Source: Candidatus Poribacteria bacterium
GTDB taxonomy: Bacteria > Poribacteria > WGA-4E > PCPOR2b
DNA length: 64,000 nucleotides
Reading direction: 5' to 3'
Assembly: GCA_022822005.1 (NCBI GenBank)
Contig: JAJECO010000084.1
Location: 62,001 to 126,000 of the forward strand
Shown: positions 20,301-28,181 of the stretch, piece after piece
How positions within the stretch are numbered: the first letter of the stretch is position 1
Layout of the letters: every line of letters begins with the position of its first letter
Made by a program: the position numbers and the translations under genes
The notes under the pieces: generated by a model
What the model saw: the letters and a program-made list of their open reading frames with translations, nothing else
Databases searched by the model: none
What the model was told of the DNA's origin: nothing

Positions 20301-20926
20301 CTGGGACAGATCGCGTCTTCACGATTCAGGATTCAAGTGCCCCCGGAGGCAGCAGAGAACAGTCTTGGCACTATCCCAGTCGAGAGGCGTGTATGGATTG
20401 CCACAGCCGTGCCGCCAACTACGTCTTAGGACTCACCACACTTCAAATGAACAAGGTCCACAATTACGGGGCAGTTTCGGATAATCAGCTGCGGACGCTG
20501 AATCATATCGGTGCTTTCAAGAAGCCGCTATCGAAGTCCCCGGAGGAGTATTCCAAGTTAGTTGATCCGTACAACCCCAAAGAACCACTTGAGGAAAGAG
20601 CTCGGTCATATCTACACGCTGCCTGTGCAAACTGCCATGTCCACACAGGCGGCGGCAACGCCCGTATCGTGTTAGATTTCAAGACGGACATAGACCAAAC
20701 CTACAGCGTCGGTTTCCGCCCGCAGCACGATACTTACGGCATCCCCGATGCAATGCTCATCGCACCGGGTGATCCAGAGCGTTCAATCCTTTATCAGCGC
20801 GTCGCCCGGAGTGGCAAAGGCAAAATGCCACCTCTCGCAACCTCACAGAAAGACGAACAAGCAGCGCAACTGTTATTCGACTGGATCTCACAGATGAAAC
20901 CAATCTCTGAAAACCGGGAGCGTTAG
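17360..20926 (+). CDS. Four-haem c-type cytochrome fused to a PQQ-type glucose/sorbosone dehydrogenase and an SO2930-like domain
   Basis: Exported redox protein of 1188 residues. A hydrophobic segment (about 22-50) acts as signal or anchor. A haem-binding CYSCH at 108-112 and a second CVACH at 236-240 form two cytochrome c modules. Next come two or three small beta-repeats (GTLISQDNEKIVL, GDLAQEDEETLTL, GTLVSEDEDQVVI) and a planctomycete-type KSAMPDNYAQLL block. Then a glucose/sorbosone-dehydrogenase propeller (NHNGGDLAFGPDGYLY, then WVYGIRNPWRITFDR). The last 330 residues match the SO2930 diheme family (YSVNAPLWADSA, FPDGTAL), with CMDCH at 1011-1015 and CANCH at 1089-1093. It presumably oxidises a sugar in the periplasm and passes electrons through its own haems. 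The start lacks a clear ribosome site. Confidence 0.88.
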   Translation: MSKELKPWRLSPVRISSHLFPFTYFYTCVGSLFALSATVILMFTFCGVGSADQNSTDARPYGLNQRIPWETSRVVGAPDATDDLSILGREPDQFVEAGKAIFNGKGSCYSCHTLNPSAPPGRGPDLTNIGVAAATRKPGMGAKAYLIESLYDPAAFLVHGYGKTMTSAWRPPTSLSNLEIEAVIAFLQSQGGAVDLTPFEPPVDIQAVAKEMEARPLIHAADAERGADVFVNVVKCVACHDVSGIEKPEGQILNDGVEVFPGPDLTDIAALNSIGYIEESILKPNAEIVRGYGVASIVTGGMVLQGTLISQDNEKIVLHVEESAEPTERTLPLSEIDPEPIEVLTDLAEQGYFWVQVTPNNSEPIRGDLAQEDEETLTLKVEDSPNGIQTVLKSNLKTYVTVTLFDGESIVGTLVSEDEDQVVIEANSVKRTIDKFDIDEGPTYSRAFGKRINVKSAMPDNYAQLLSVNQHYDLLAFLSTLTSKTSGSESGPAISLRPKQTFTKFPLNQPVYIEPEPGTDQLLVIELGGKIRRFKDDPDAGNAEFLIDTGRETYGLTFHPNYEENGYLYVVSNGPIGGKVTETRNYVSRFTVDRQPPYGCDPNSELIILEWLSNNHNGGDLAFGPDGYLYIPAGDGAMDSDTNLTGLPGSYDRDPKGQDLSNLPATIMRIDVDHPEAGRPYSIPSDNPFLHLEGARPEIWVYGIRNPWRITFDRKTGHLWAGNVGQDRWEMIHLVQRGANYGWSLYEGSHPFFLNRKQGPTPIVKPTVEHPHSEARSITGGVVYYGSKFPELRGAYVYGDYATGKMWALRHDGEQLIWHREIGDTTLQIVSFGVDHNGEILIVDLARGLYQLERKPKSTERFPTRLSETGMFISVKNHQADPGLIPYSVNAPLWADSAHVERFIALPGDSQIEMSAADGVGWTFPDGTALIQTFALNLEAGNPNSTHQIETRMLTRQQGEWVGYSYIWNDEQTDATLVDAAGTDRVFTIQDSSAPGGSREQSWHYPSREACMDCHSRAANYVLGLTTLQMNKVHNYGAVSDNQLRTLNHIGAFKKPLSKSPEEYSKLVDPYNPKEPLEERARSYLHAACANCHVHTGGGNARIVLDFKTDIDQTYSVGFRPQHDTYGIPDAMLIAPGDPERSILYQRVARSGKGKMPPLATSQKDEQAAQLLFDWISQMKPISENRER

Positions 20927-21025
20927 ACGGACCCTTTTTTCATGAGACTGTTGTCCCTCGCTCAACAACCATATCACCAAGCGAAGAGATTTCGCTGATA
21001 ACCGATACCAAAAGGAAGGATAAAC

Positions 21026-22066
21026 ATGGCAAATCAATACCGTGTCTGTATTGTAGGATGTGGCAGGATGGGTGGAACCATCGACGAAGAGGTAAGCAGG
21101 GGACCCAATAAGCCCTTGCCCTATTCTCATGCCGCGGGATATACAGCTTATGAACGGACGACCATTGTTGCCGCGTCGGATGTCGTGGAAGAAAAGGCAA
21201 AATATGTCTGCTCAAAGTGGGATATCCCCAAACAATATGCGGACTATCGGGAGATGATAGAGAAAGAGAAGCCCGATATCGTCAGCGTAGCGACCCGTCC
21301 GGGCAATCATGCGGAAATCACCATCTTTGCAGCAGAACACGGGGTGAAAGGGGTGTACTGCGATAAGCCGTTGTGTGCTTCAATGGAGGAAGCAGATGCA
21401 ATGGTCGATGCCTGCGAGCGGTATGGAATGAAATTTAATCTGGGAACACAACGTCGGTACACCCCCGGCTATCTCAAGATGCGGGAAATTGTGGAAAGTG
21501 GCGAAATCGGCGAGCTGCATTCGGTCATCGCCTATTCCGGCGGTTCCGCGCTCTGGGGATACACGCACGCTGCGGACATGCTCCTCTTTTTTGCAAGTGA
21601 TTCCGAGGTCGAATACGTTCAGGGCAACGTCGCTGTCGAGGACGCAGATTTTGATGATAATCGTACCGACGCAGATCCATCCATCGTTATGGGATACGTC
21701 CGGTTCAAAAATGGGGTTCACGGGGTCAGTATCCCCGGAAGCGCTTACGAGTTTGAAGTCGATTGCAGCGACGGCACAGTGCGCTCACTGAATAACGGAG
21801 CAGGTTTCCAACTTCGCAAACGGGGCGGAGAGTACAACCACATTGTAGATGTTGCGTTCCCGCCCTTTGTGCGGGAAAGCGGTACCGTCGGCTGCATTAA
21901 GGATATCGTCGAAGCAATCGAAACTGGTCGCGAAACAACAGGAAACATCCACCTCGCACGTATCAGCACAGAAATTACGATCGGCATCGTCGATTCACAA
22001 CGTCAAAAAGGGGCACGGGTCGAAATGCCGATGGAAAATAGGTCCCTATATCTGGGCAGATGGTAA
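21026..22066 (+). CDS. Gfo/Idh/MocA family oxidoreductase
   Basis: NAD(P)-dependent sugar-type dehydrogenase of 346 residues. The nucleotide motif VGCGRMGGTIDEE is at 10-22, and the lysine motif DKPLC (113-117) has Asp in place of the usual Glu, a common variant. The catalytic helix region reads GYTHAADMLLFF, keeping the histidine-Ala-Asp pattern. AAAGGAAGG lies eight bases upstream of the ATG. Located 100 bases after the cytochrome/dehydrogenase gene on the same strand and convergent with the next gene (13 bases between stops). Pairing with the periplasmic sugar dehydrogenase hints at sugar oxidation; this is inference. Confidence 0.88.
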   Translation: MANQYRVCIVGCGRMGGTIDEEVSRGPNKPLPYSHAAGYTAYERTTIVAASDVVEEKAKYVCSKWDIPKQYADYREMIEKEKPDIVSVATRPGNHAEITIFAAEHGVKGVYCDKPLCASMEEADAMVDACERYGMKFNLGTQRRYTPGYLKMREIVESGEIGELHSVIAYSGGSALWGYTHAADMLLFFASDSEVEYVQGNVAVEDADFDDNRTDADPSIVMGYVRFKNGVHGVSIPGSAYEFEVDCSDGTVRSLNNGAGFQLRKRGGEYNHIVDVAFPPFVRESGTVGCIKDIVEAIETGRETTGNIHLARISTEITIGIVDSQRQKGARVEMPMENRSLYLGRW

Positions 22067-22078
22067 TCTAAGGATGAC

Positions 22079-23572
22079 CTAAGCGGTGAACTGAAACGCA
22101 TAGAGTTTGCAATCATACATCTGAAAACGCAAACGGATCGGAACCCCTGCGAGTCCGCTGACATCTGATTTCCCTTGAAAACGAACCGGCATCGCAACTG
22201 AGTTTCCATTGTGTTCGTCGGAATCCGCCAAGGTATAGCCCTCAATCGGCTCTCCATCGGCGGACTGAATCTCGGCACGGAGAATACCGCCCGCACCTGT
22301 ATCTACATTCAGTGCTAACCGATCGCCCGTAAATATCAACGGCGGGGTGGTTAGCGTCCCACCCTCGTAAGGGGTGTCCACTGAAACGAAGCCGTCCAAT
22401 CGAGAAATAGCCCGAAACAATCCACTTCCTTTCGTCTCAGACCCCGGATCAACTTGGCTGGAATGGTCAAAATTCGATCCTTTGTAGTAGTGCCATAAGT
22501 CATCTCCCACCCTTACGACACCGGGTGCCGCGTAAATCATCCGCGATGAGAGACTCCCCCACCGCCCAAGCCGCAGAAACGGTTTCCGCTGCCCTGCGTG
22601 CTGCCAGTTGATCCCATCCCGACTGGTCAGCAGCCGCACGTCACAAGTATCCGGAAAATTAATCTGCCGCTCATTCGGTATCTCTTTGCAATCCCAGTGA
22701 TACAGGAAACTTGGCAGCATAAAGTAAGCATCCTGCGCGAAGGGATACTTCATGCAAGCGTTGGTATAGACATCCACGTACGATCCAATCCGGTCACGAC
22801 AAGCGGGTGGCACCGGCGCGCGAAAATCCTCCGGCGATGCTTCAAACACAATCTCAGTCTCCGACCAACCGTGAAAATCGTTCGACTCAACACGCCCAAC
22901 AGAACGACCTTGGTAGCCCTCCTTCTGCGTCCGTGAACGCACATACCCCACGTATTTCTGAAGCCGCTCGTCCCAGAAAGGAACGTTCTGCGTGTCGCAG
23001 TGGCGGGTATCGACACGCTTGTCGTACACTTTCCAGTAGATTCCATCTTCGGAGTACATCGCCACCAAGCCACCGATCTTCCCGGATTCAATATCCTCCG
23101 GCGGAATCCGCTGCATCTTGGTCCAAAGTTTGTAACGTTCTTCGGGCGGACAGGCGGGATTCGTATCCCTGAAAACGGTCGCACCTTCCATCTCGCCGCG
23201 CGGTGCGTCGGGAAGACGTGGTGCAACGAGGTTGTTTTCTTTTGATCCCTGAAACTCAATAAGGTTTTGATTCAGTTTCGTCCAGTGGACTCCGTCGTGC
23301 GATTCCGCATAAGCAATACCTCGTAAGATTTCCGATGATCCTTCCGGCAAAATCACGTCATACCAGAGCCGAAATCGATCACCTTCCCTCAACACGGTAT
23401 TGTAGGCACCGATGACCCCTTCCCACGGCCGATCCACTTCGAGCACCGGTTCAGGCAGCTGTTGCGGAGGATTCATCGTGAGAGTCACGCCATCGCTTTC
23501 AGCAATAAATTTCTCGTCGATAAACAACTGTTTCTCTGAGTTGACAGTGATTGGTGCATCTTTATCTGGCAT
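22079..23572 (-). CDS. Five-bladed beta-propeller glycosidase-like protein (GH32/43/62-fold)
   Basis: 497 residues with the repeated short-sandwich pattern of the five-bladed propeller glycosidase superfamily: FRLWYDV...GIAYAESHDGVHW, YKLWTKM...MYSEDGIYW, KYVGYVRSRT and VRLLTSRDGINW. Such proteins are numerous in planctomycetes and relatives and are usually annotated only as hypothetical; some are arabinanase or sucrase relatives. A C-terminal beta-sandwich from about residue 400 probably binds sugar. No signal peptide is seen. GGAGG stands nine bases before the ATG. The catalytic acids cannot be assigned with confidence, so enzymatic function is open. Confidence 0.75.
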   Translation of the reverse strand: MPDKDAPITVNSEKQLFIDEKFIAESDGVTLTMNPPQQLPEPVLEVDRPWEGVIGAYNTVLREGDRFRLWYDVILPEGSSEILRGIAYAESHDGVHWTKLNQNLIEFQGSKENNLVAPRLPDAPRGEMEGATVFRDTNPACPPEERYKLWTKMQRIPPEDIESGKIGGLVAMYSEDGIYWKVYDKRVDTRHCDTQNVPFWDERLQKYVGYVRSRTQKEGYQGRSVGRVESNDFHGWSETEIVFEASPEDFRAPVPPACRDRIGSYVDVYTNACMKYPFAQDAYFMLPSFLYHWDCKEIPNERQINFPDTCDVRLLTSRDGINWQHAGQRKPFLRLGRWGSLSSRMIYAAPGVVRVGDDLWHYYKGSNFDHSSQVDPGSETKGSGLFRAISRLDGFVSVDTPYEGGTLTTPPLIFTGDRLALNVDTGAGGILRAEIQSADGEPIEGYTLADSDEHNGNSVAMPVRFQGKSDVSGLAGVPIRLRFQMYDCKLYAFQFTA

Positions 23573-23621
23573 GCTTTGACCTCCGGTTATGTACCATCCT
23601 CTACACCATTAGACTGAAGAA

Positions 23622-23702
23622 TTGCCCAAGTCCCCTTGACAAGGAGGATTTAGGGGTTCGTTGTGGGTAGGAAGCGTCTAAGTAATTCTAAAATCTACCA
23701 AT
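23622..23702. repeat. Dispersed G-rich repeat, short copy
   Basis: AAGTCCCCTTGACAAGGAGG, ATTTAGGGGTTCG and TCTAAGTAATTCTAAAATC repeat words of the copy at 17153-17325 in the same order with a large internal deletion. It lies between two divergently placed genes and ends six bases before the stop of the oxidoreductase. Confidence 0.65.
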
Positions 23703-23707
23703 GATAG

Positions 23708-24709
23708 TCAATCGTTCTCATCAATCATACCTGCAGCACGAAGTACAGTCTCCTGAACGGTAAATTCATGGTCGAGAGAACGGTCCGGCGATTTCTCACC
23801 CCGAATATCCGCAATGAATGCGCGAAGGCTCTCGACATAGCGTGGACGGGGCTCCACCGGTACCTCCTGCCAACCTTCAGCATATCCATCCCGCGTTTCA
23901 TCGAGACACAAGCGTAACGCCGGCGGCTCCAACGGTTCAAGGATTGCGCTGCCGCGCGTCCCGTAAACTTCCAACCGTCTTGACGCTCCAGACGAAACCT
24001 CCAGTCCTGTTGATTCTATAACCGCCATCGCACTCGGATATTCAAAGACAGACGTTGTGTTATCCTGATACCACGGGAAGTCCTTATTCTCATTCTTCAA
24101 AAACGGTGTCACCCGTTCTGGACGACCCAATAACGCGACAAAGATGTCGATCAGATGGCAGGCAAGTATAAACATAATGCCACCCTCATGTTCCCCGCGT
24201 GAATCCCACAGCTTCCACGCCTCTTCTGTCGAACCGCCAGACGCTATCCGTCCACGAACGGAGAAGATGTCTCCCAGCTTGCCCGACCACGCCCAATCGA
24301 GGATAAACTGAAACCCCGCGTTGTAGCGAAACATATACCCGAGTTGTACCAGCAACCCTTTCTCACGTGCGAGTTCTAAAACGGCGCGGAACGCCTCCAA
24401 ATCATCGCCGGCGGGCTTATCGAGCCAAACATGCTTGCCGTGCTCAAGTGCCTCCCGCGCAAAGCCAAGGTTCTCCGAGACTTTCCCTTGGATAGCAATC
24501 CCAACAATCGTTTCATCTTCCAGCATCTCCTCTTTCGACGAAAACCAAGGCGCATCAACAAAAGGCGGTTTGCTGCCAAGTGTGTTGCGGGTGTCTGATG
24601 TCGGCTCAAAGATGCCGCAAAAATCGACCTCATCGTTCTCCTGCATCACCCGCGCTTTGCCTGACGCATGGTCATGGGAGATACCGTACTGTGCAAGTTT
24701 AATCTTCAT
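23708..24709 (-). CDS. Gfo/Idh/MocA-like oxidoreductase with atypical nucleotide-binding loop
   Basis: 333-residue relative of the Gfo/Idh/MocA dehydrogenases. The glycine-rich loop is replaced by YGISHDHASGKA (8-19), seen in a subgroup with degenerate Rossmann motifs, while the DKPAG motif (97-101) and the EGGIMFILACHLIDIF catalytic-helix region are kept. AAGGAGG lies six bases before the ATG at 24709; an in-frame upstream ATG at 24733 would overlap that site. It follows the phosphatase gene by 27 bases in the same direction and is probably co-transcribed. Its first 37 codons were duplicated and survive as a broken fragment at 25597-25707. Confidence 0.85.
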   Translation of the reverse strand: MKIKLAQYGISHDHASGKARVMQENDEVDFCGIFEPTSDTRNTLGSKPPFVDAPWFSSKEEMLEDETIVGIAIQGKVSENLGFAREALEHGKHVWLDKPAGDDLEAFRAVLELAREKGLLVQLGYMFRYNAGFQFILDWAWSGKLGDIFSVRGRIASGGSTEEAWKLWDSRGEHEGGIMFILACHLIDIFVALLGRPERVTPFLKNENKDFPWYQDNTTSVFEYPSAMAVIESTGLEVSSGASRRLEVYGTRGSAILEPLEPPALRLCLDETRDGYAEGWQEVPVEPRPRYVESLRAFIADIRGEKSPDRSLDHEFTVQETVLRAAGMIDEND

Positions 24710-24736
24710 TGATACCCTCCTTTGGAAGTCCAAGCC

Positions 24737-25423
24737 TCACGATGTAACCGCCTCCGGCGGCAGGTGGCTGATTTTGTTAAGATAATGCAGTTGTCTCCGC
24801 TCCAATGTGAACAGGATTTTACTGATCCCTGTATTGTTGTGGGTGAAACGCGAATAGTTTACATCGGGTGGCAAGCCAAAGAAGGCATCGATCAAGCTCC
24901 CACCGGAACCGCCGTGAGAGACAACGGCAATCCGTTGCTCTGTATCGACGTGATATTCGGTCAAATGGGCAATGAAAGCCAAGCCGTTCTCGTGCGCCAG
25001 TTGATATATAACTTCAGGGACCGCTCCCTCGTGAAACCGCCAGTCCTCGTGAAACCACCAACCTTGGTCGGTTACATCGTCGGGTAAAACGACATTGGGG
25101 CAGATTTCACGGATTTCGAAGCGGGTCAACCCAGGCAGTTGCGAGGTGATTTCATCTCCACGGGGTTCCCAAACACCGCCCCACTCATGAAGCCCAACGA
25201 AAACATGCGGGGAAAGGTCGAGAATCTCGCTGATAATCTGGGCGGTCTGCAAAGTTCTTAGCATCGGGCTACAGTAGAGCCGAGTTACGCCCTCATCTTT
25301 GAGGGATTCACCGGCCCAGCGTGCCTGTTCTACCCCAAGATCTGTCAGCGGTGGATCTGGAACACGCGGGAGTATCCCTTCGTTGTTGGCAGATTGTCCG
25401 TGTCGAATTAGGTAAAGTTCCAT
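24737..25423 (-). CDS. Histidine phosphatase family protein (copy 1)
   Basis: Phosphoglycerate-mutase-like phosphatase, 228 residues. The phospho-accepting histidine is in LIRHGQS (residues 5-11). SPMLRTLQTAQ supplies the conserved arginine and VSHGGSGGS the second catalytic histidine. The substrate is unknown; the family ranges from sugar phosphates to protein phosphohistidine. It is clearly paralogous over its full length with the gene at 25735-26409. Unlike that copy it has an in-frame 18-base tandem duplication that repeats FHE in WWFHEDWRFHEG. A GGAGG site lies 12 bases upstream of the ATG. Confidence 0.88.
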   Translation of the reverse strand: MELYLIRHGQSANNEGILPRVPDPPLTDLGVEQARWAGESLKDEGVTRLYCSPMLRTLQTAQIISEILDLSPHVFVGLHEWGGVWEPRGDEITSQLPGLTRFEIREICPNVVLPDDVTDQGWWFHEDWRFHEGAVPEVIYQLAHENGLAFIAHLTEYHVDTEQRIAVVSHGGSGGSLIDAFFGLPPDVNYSRFTHNNTGISKILFTLERRQLHYLNKISHLPPEAVTS

Positions 25424-25454
25424 GACGATTGATTTCCTCCAAATAAAATGATGT

Positions 25455-25596
25455 CTAGTACACTGTCAGATAAATGCTAATGGTCCTGCTCGTTGTGGAT
25501 TGACAAATCCACAACACCGCCGCAAATCGAGCTTGGATATGGCTATCCAAGCCGAGCAGGGAGTGACTTGTCATAACTTACTTGACAGAGCACTAG
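25455..25596. mobile_element. Small inverted-repeat element with CTAG ends (MITE-like)
   Basis: The left end CTAGTACACTGTCAGATAA and the inverse of the right end, CTAGTGCTCTGTCAAGTAA, match at 15 of 19 positions, and both start with CTAG. Inside are two hairpins: GTTGTGGATT/AATCCACAAC with loop GACA, and CTTGGATA/TATCCAAG-type. These are the same hairpins that form the core of the ATAACGCAAGTTGC element family. Non-coding, 142 bases. It sits exactly at the break point of the truncated oxidoreductase fragment. Confidence 0.75.
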
Positions 25597-25707
25597 TGTC
25601 AGCTCAAAAATACCGCAAAAATCAACGTCATTGTTCTCCTCCATCATCCGCGCTCTTCCTGACGCATGATCGTGGGAAATACCGTACTGTGCAAGTTTAA
25701 TCTTCAT
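25597..25707 (-). pseudogene. Truncated 5-prime fragment of a duplicated Gfo/Idh/MocA gene
   Basis: Starts with an ATG at 25707 behind its own GGAGGGG site and reads MKIKLAQYGISHDHASG..., matching the first 37 residues of the intact gene at 23708-24709 with few changes. Similarity stops at FEL, where the CTAG-ended element begins; translation then runs through element sequence to a stop. The rest of the gene is absent. Confidence 0.85.
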
Positions 25708-25734
25708 CAATCCCCTCCTTTGAAATACCGAACC

Positions 25735-26409
25735 TCACCACGTAACTGCCTCCGGTGGCAGATGACTGATCCTGTTGAGACACTGCAGCTGCCTCCGCCC
25801 CGATGTAAATGATAATTTACTAACCCCCGTATTGTTTTGGGTAAAACGGGAATAACCCGCATCGGGTGGCAAGCCAAAGAAGGCACTCATCAAGCTCCCG
25901 CCGGAACCGCCGTGAGAGACAGCCGCAACTCGCTCGTCTGTATTACCGTGATGCGCTTCCAAATGGGCGATAAAAGCCAAGCCGTTCTCGTGCGATAGTT
26001 GACACATACTCTCAATATCCCCTGCAAACCCTTCGTGAAACCACCAGCCGTGGTCGGTTACATTGTCAGGTAAAACGACATCGGGGCAGACTTCACGCAT
26101 TCCAGCACGATTTAATCCGGGCAATTGTACGGCAGTTCCATCTCCACGGGCTTCCCCGATGCCACCCCATTCATGCAGTCCAACGAAGACGTGAGGAGGC
26201 AGATCAAGACTATCACTAACCATCTGGGCAGTCTGTAAAGTCCTTAACATTGGGCTGCAGTAAAGTCGGGTGATGCCCTCATCCTTGAGAGATTCACCCA
26301 CCCAACGTGCCTGTTTCACTCCAATATCTGTCAGCGGCGGATCCGCAATGCGTGGGAGTTTCCCCTCATTGTTGGTCGATTGACCGTGTCGAATCAGGTA
26401 AAGTTCCAT
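25735..26409 (-). CDS. Histidine phosphatase family protein (copy 2)
   Basis: 224-residue paralogue of the phosphatase at 24737-25423, with the same motifs: LIRHGQS at 5-11, SPMLRTLQTAQ, and VSHGGSGGS. It lacks the 18-base internal duplication of copy 1 and reads WWFHEGFAG there, probably the ancestral form. GGAGG is well spaced before the ATG. It is followed by a start-proximal remnant of the downstream oxidoreductase, so it is the upstream unit of a tandem duplication. The substrate is unknown. Confidence 0.88.
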   Translation of the reverse strand: MELYLIRHGQSTNNEGKLPRIADPPLTDIGVKQARWVGESLKDEGITRLYCSPMLRTLQTAQMVSDSLDLPPHVFVGLHEWGGIGEARGDGTAVQLPGLNRAGMREVCPDVVLPDNVTDHGWWFHEGFAGDIESMCQLSHENGLAFIAHLEAHHGNTDERVAAVSHGGSGGSLMSAFFGLPPDAGYSRFTQNNTGVSKLSFTSGRRQLQCLNRISHLPPEAVTW

Positions 26410-26569
26410 AATTATTCGTTCCCTCCAAATATCTCTATTTCAAGTGTCAATAAAATCAAATATCTTCAATCAGTGCTCGGAGTCAAGGTATTATACTACG
26501 TTTCAGCACTATCCGCATGATAATAATGAGAGGTAAATTTCTGGGTAAAAATTTGGCTTTCGTGATATA

Positions 26570-26758
26570 ATAACGCAAGTTGCTAGTGATGTGAAATGTC
26601 GCAAAGCGGAAGAATGAAAACGAAATCGAGTGCCTCACCGCTCGCAGTGGATTGACAAATCCACTGCACACGCGCAAAGATGGCTTGGATAGGCATATCC
26701 AAGTCTCGGACTCTCGGAACGGAGCCGAGCCGGCTTAGCAACTAGCAACTTAGGTTAT
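26570..26758. mobile_element. Two-hairpin inverted-repeat element, reference copy
   Basis: Bounded by ATAACGCAAGTTGCTAGT (26570) and ACTAGCAACTTAGGTTAT (ending 26758), which are inverted copies with three differences. The core has hairpin GCAGTGGATT/AATCCACTGC with loop GACA (26644-26667) and hairpin TTGGATA/TATCCAA (26685-26702). No open frame of note. The same element in opposite orientation is at 61229-61396. It fills most of the 430-base gap before the aminotransferase gene; the remaining bases show nothing recognisable. Confidence 0.85.
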
Positions 26759-26836
26759 AATAACCGGGCAAAGGGATTGAAACAGGATTTAAGGATTTTT
26801 AGGACTAAACGCTGCTTTGAGGTTAAGGAGGAATTT

Positions 26837-28069
26837 ATGGCAAATCAACTCGCTATATCCGGTGGGACACCCGTCCGTGACACAGAAAAAGACCCGTGGC
26901 CCATCTCACCCCTAAACGCCATGGAAGAATGGGAGTCGGAAATAGAACCGAGATTGCGCGAAGTCTATCTCAGTGCGACAGAAGGATTGGGCGGTCAAAA
27001 GATAGAAGAACTTAACGAAAAATACGCCGAATATAGCGGTACAAAATACGCCATGTTCATGCCGCACGGGACCGATGCAATCAGTGCCGCACTGGCTGGT
27101 GCGCTCGATCTGGACGGCTTCGGCGATGGCGGTGAGGTAATTATCCCAAACTACACCTTTGTTGCAACGGCGAGCGCTGCCCTCGACCGAAACTGCACCA
27201 TCGCGTTTGTGGATATTGATCCGGACAACTTCACAATTGATCCCGCTGCTGTGGAAGCTGCGATTGACCCAAATCGAACACGGGCGATTTTGCCGGTGCA
27301 CTTGGGCGGACACCCCGCAAATATGGAGGCGCTGCGACAGATCGCAGATCGGCATGGACTCGCGATAGTTGAAGATTGTGCACAGGCACACGGCGCAGCG
27401 TGTCAAGGGACAAAGGTAGGAGCACTCGGTGATGCCGGAGCTTTCAGTTTCCAATCGTCCAAAAACCTAACTTCGGGTGAAGGTGGGATGGTAACAACGG
27501 ATGATAAAGACGTTCGAGACCGCGTCTACGCCTTTATGAACGTTGGACGGGCACCGGGCGGCGCACGATGGGAGTATCCCCGCCTCGGTTGGAACTACCG
27601 ACCGTCGGAGTACCTTGCAGCACTGCTCATCCCGCGTCTGGGTAGATTGGAGGGACAAACCAAAATCCGAAATGCAAACGCTGCCTACCTCTCAACGGAA
27701 CTGAAACAGATTCAGGGGTTCACACCCCCGAAACTGAGCCCTTGGGTCACGCAACACGGTTATCATCTCTATTGTGCCAAGTACAATCCAGAAGGGTTCG
27801 GTGGGATGCCACGGAGTAAATTCCTCGAAGCACTGGGCGCAGAGGGAATCCCCTGCTCAAGCGGATACGGCGCGCCACTCTCACAGGAGGCTGGCATCGC
27901 ACATGTTACCGAAAAATACCCGCGCCTGATTCGCACACTGCCCTCTCCCGTAGCAGAGCAGGTGTGTCAAGAAAGCGTCTGGCTATTCCAGAATCTACTG
28001 CTCGGTTCACGCAAGGACATGGACTACATCGTCGAAGCAATCGCGAAGATTCAAAGGGCATGGACGTAG
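26837..28069 (+). CDS. DegT/DnrJ/EryC1/StrS family aminotransferase
   Basis: PLP-dependent sugar aminotransferase fold, 410 residues. Asp180 in VEDCAQAHGA contacts the PLP ring, and Lys209 in FSFQSSKNLTSGEGG is the Schiff-base lysine. The N-terminal AISGGTPVRD is typical of the AHBA-synthase/StsC branch. It would transfer an amino group to a keto-sugar or cyclitol; many relatives in environmental genomes have no assigned substrate. The ATG at 26837 has AAGGAGG six bases upstream; the frame is open for 20 codons before it without a ribosome site. There are no partner sugar-nucleotide genes nearby. Confidence 0.9.
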   Translation: MANQLAISGGTPVRDTEKDPWPISPLNAMEEWESEIEPRLREVYLSATEGLGGQKIEELNEKYAEYSGTKYAMFMPHGTDAISAALAGALDLDGFGDGGEVIIPNYTFVATASAALDRNCTIAFVDIDPDNFTIDPAAVEAAIDPNRTRAILPVHLGGHPANMEALRQIADRHGLAIVEDCAQAHGAACQGTKVGALGDAGAFSFQSSKNLTSGEGGMVTTDDKDVRDRVYAFMNVGRAPGGARWEYPRLGWNYRPSEYLAALLIPRLGRLEGQTKIRNANAAYLSTELKQIQGFTPPKLSPWVTQHGYHLYCAKYNPEGFGGMPRSKFLEALGAEGIPCSSGYGAPLSQEAGIAHVTEKYPRLIRTLPSPVAEQVCQESVWLFQNLLLGSRKDMDYIVEAIAKIQRAWT

Positions 28070-28117
28070 AAACAACAATCGTTGTTCCCTACAAGAGCAA
28101 ACCCAACAAATCCCACT

Positions 28118-28168
28118 GTAGTTGCCCGTTTCTTAATCCCGATTTATCGGGGATTCATCGGGCGCATA
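28118..28168. repeat. Short dispersed repeat with CCCGAT...ATCGGG hairpin, copy 1
   Basis: TGTAGTTGCCCGTTTCTTAA then CCCGATTTATCGGGG and ATTCATCGGGCG recur almost unchanged at 57569-57620, and the hairpin part also at 17228-17261 and 50199-50231. It lies directly before the msrA ribosome site and could affect its leader. Confidence 0.7.
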
Positions 28169-28181
28169 TATGGAGGAACGT

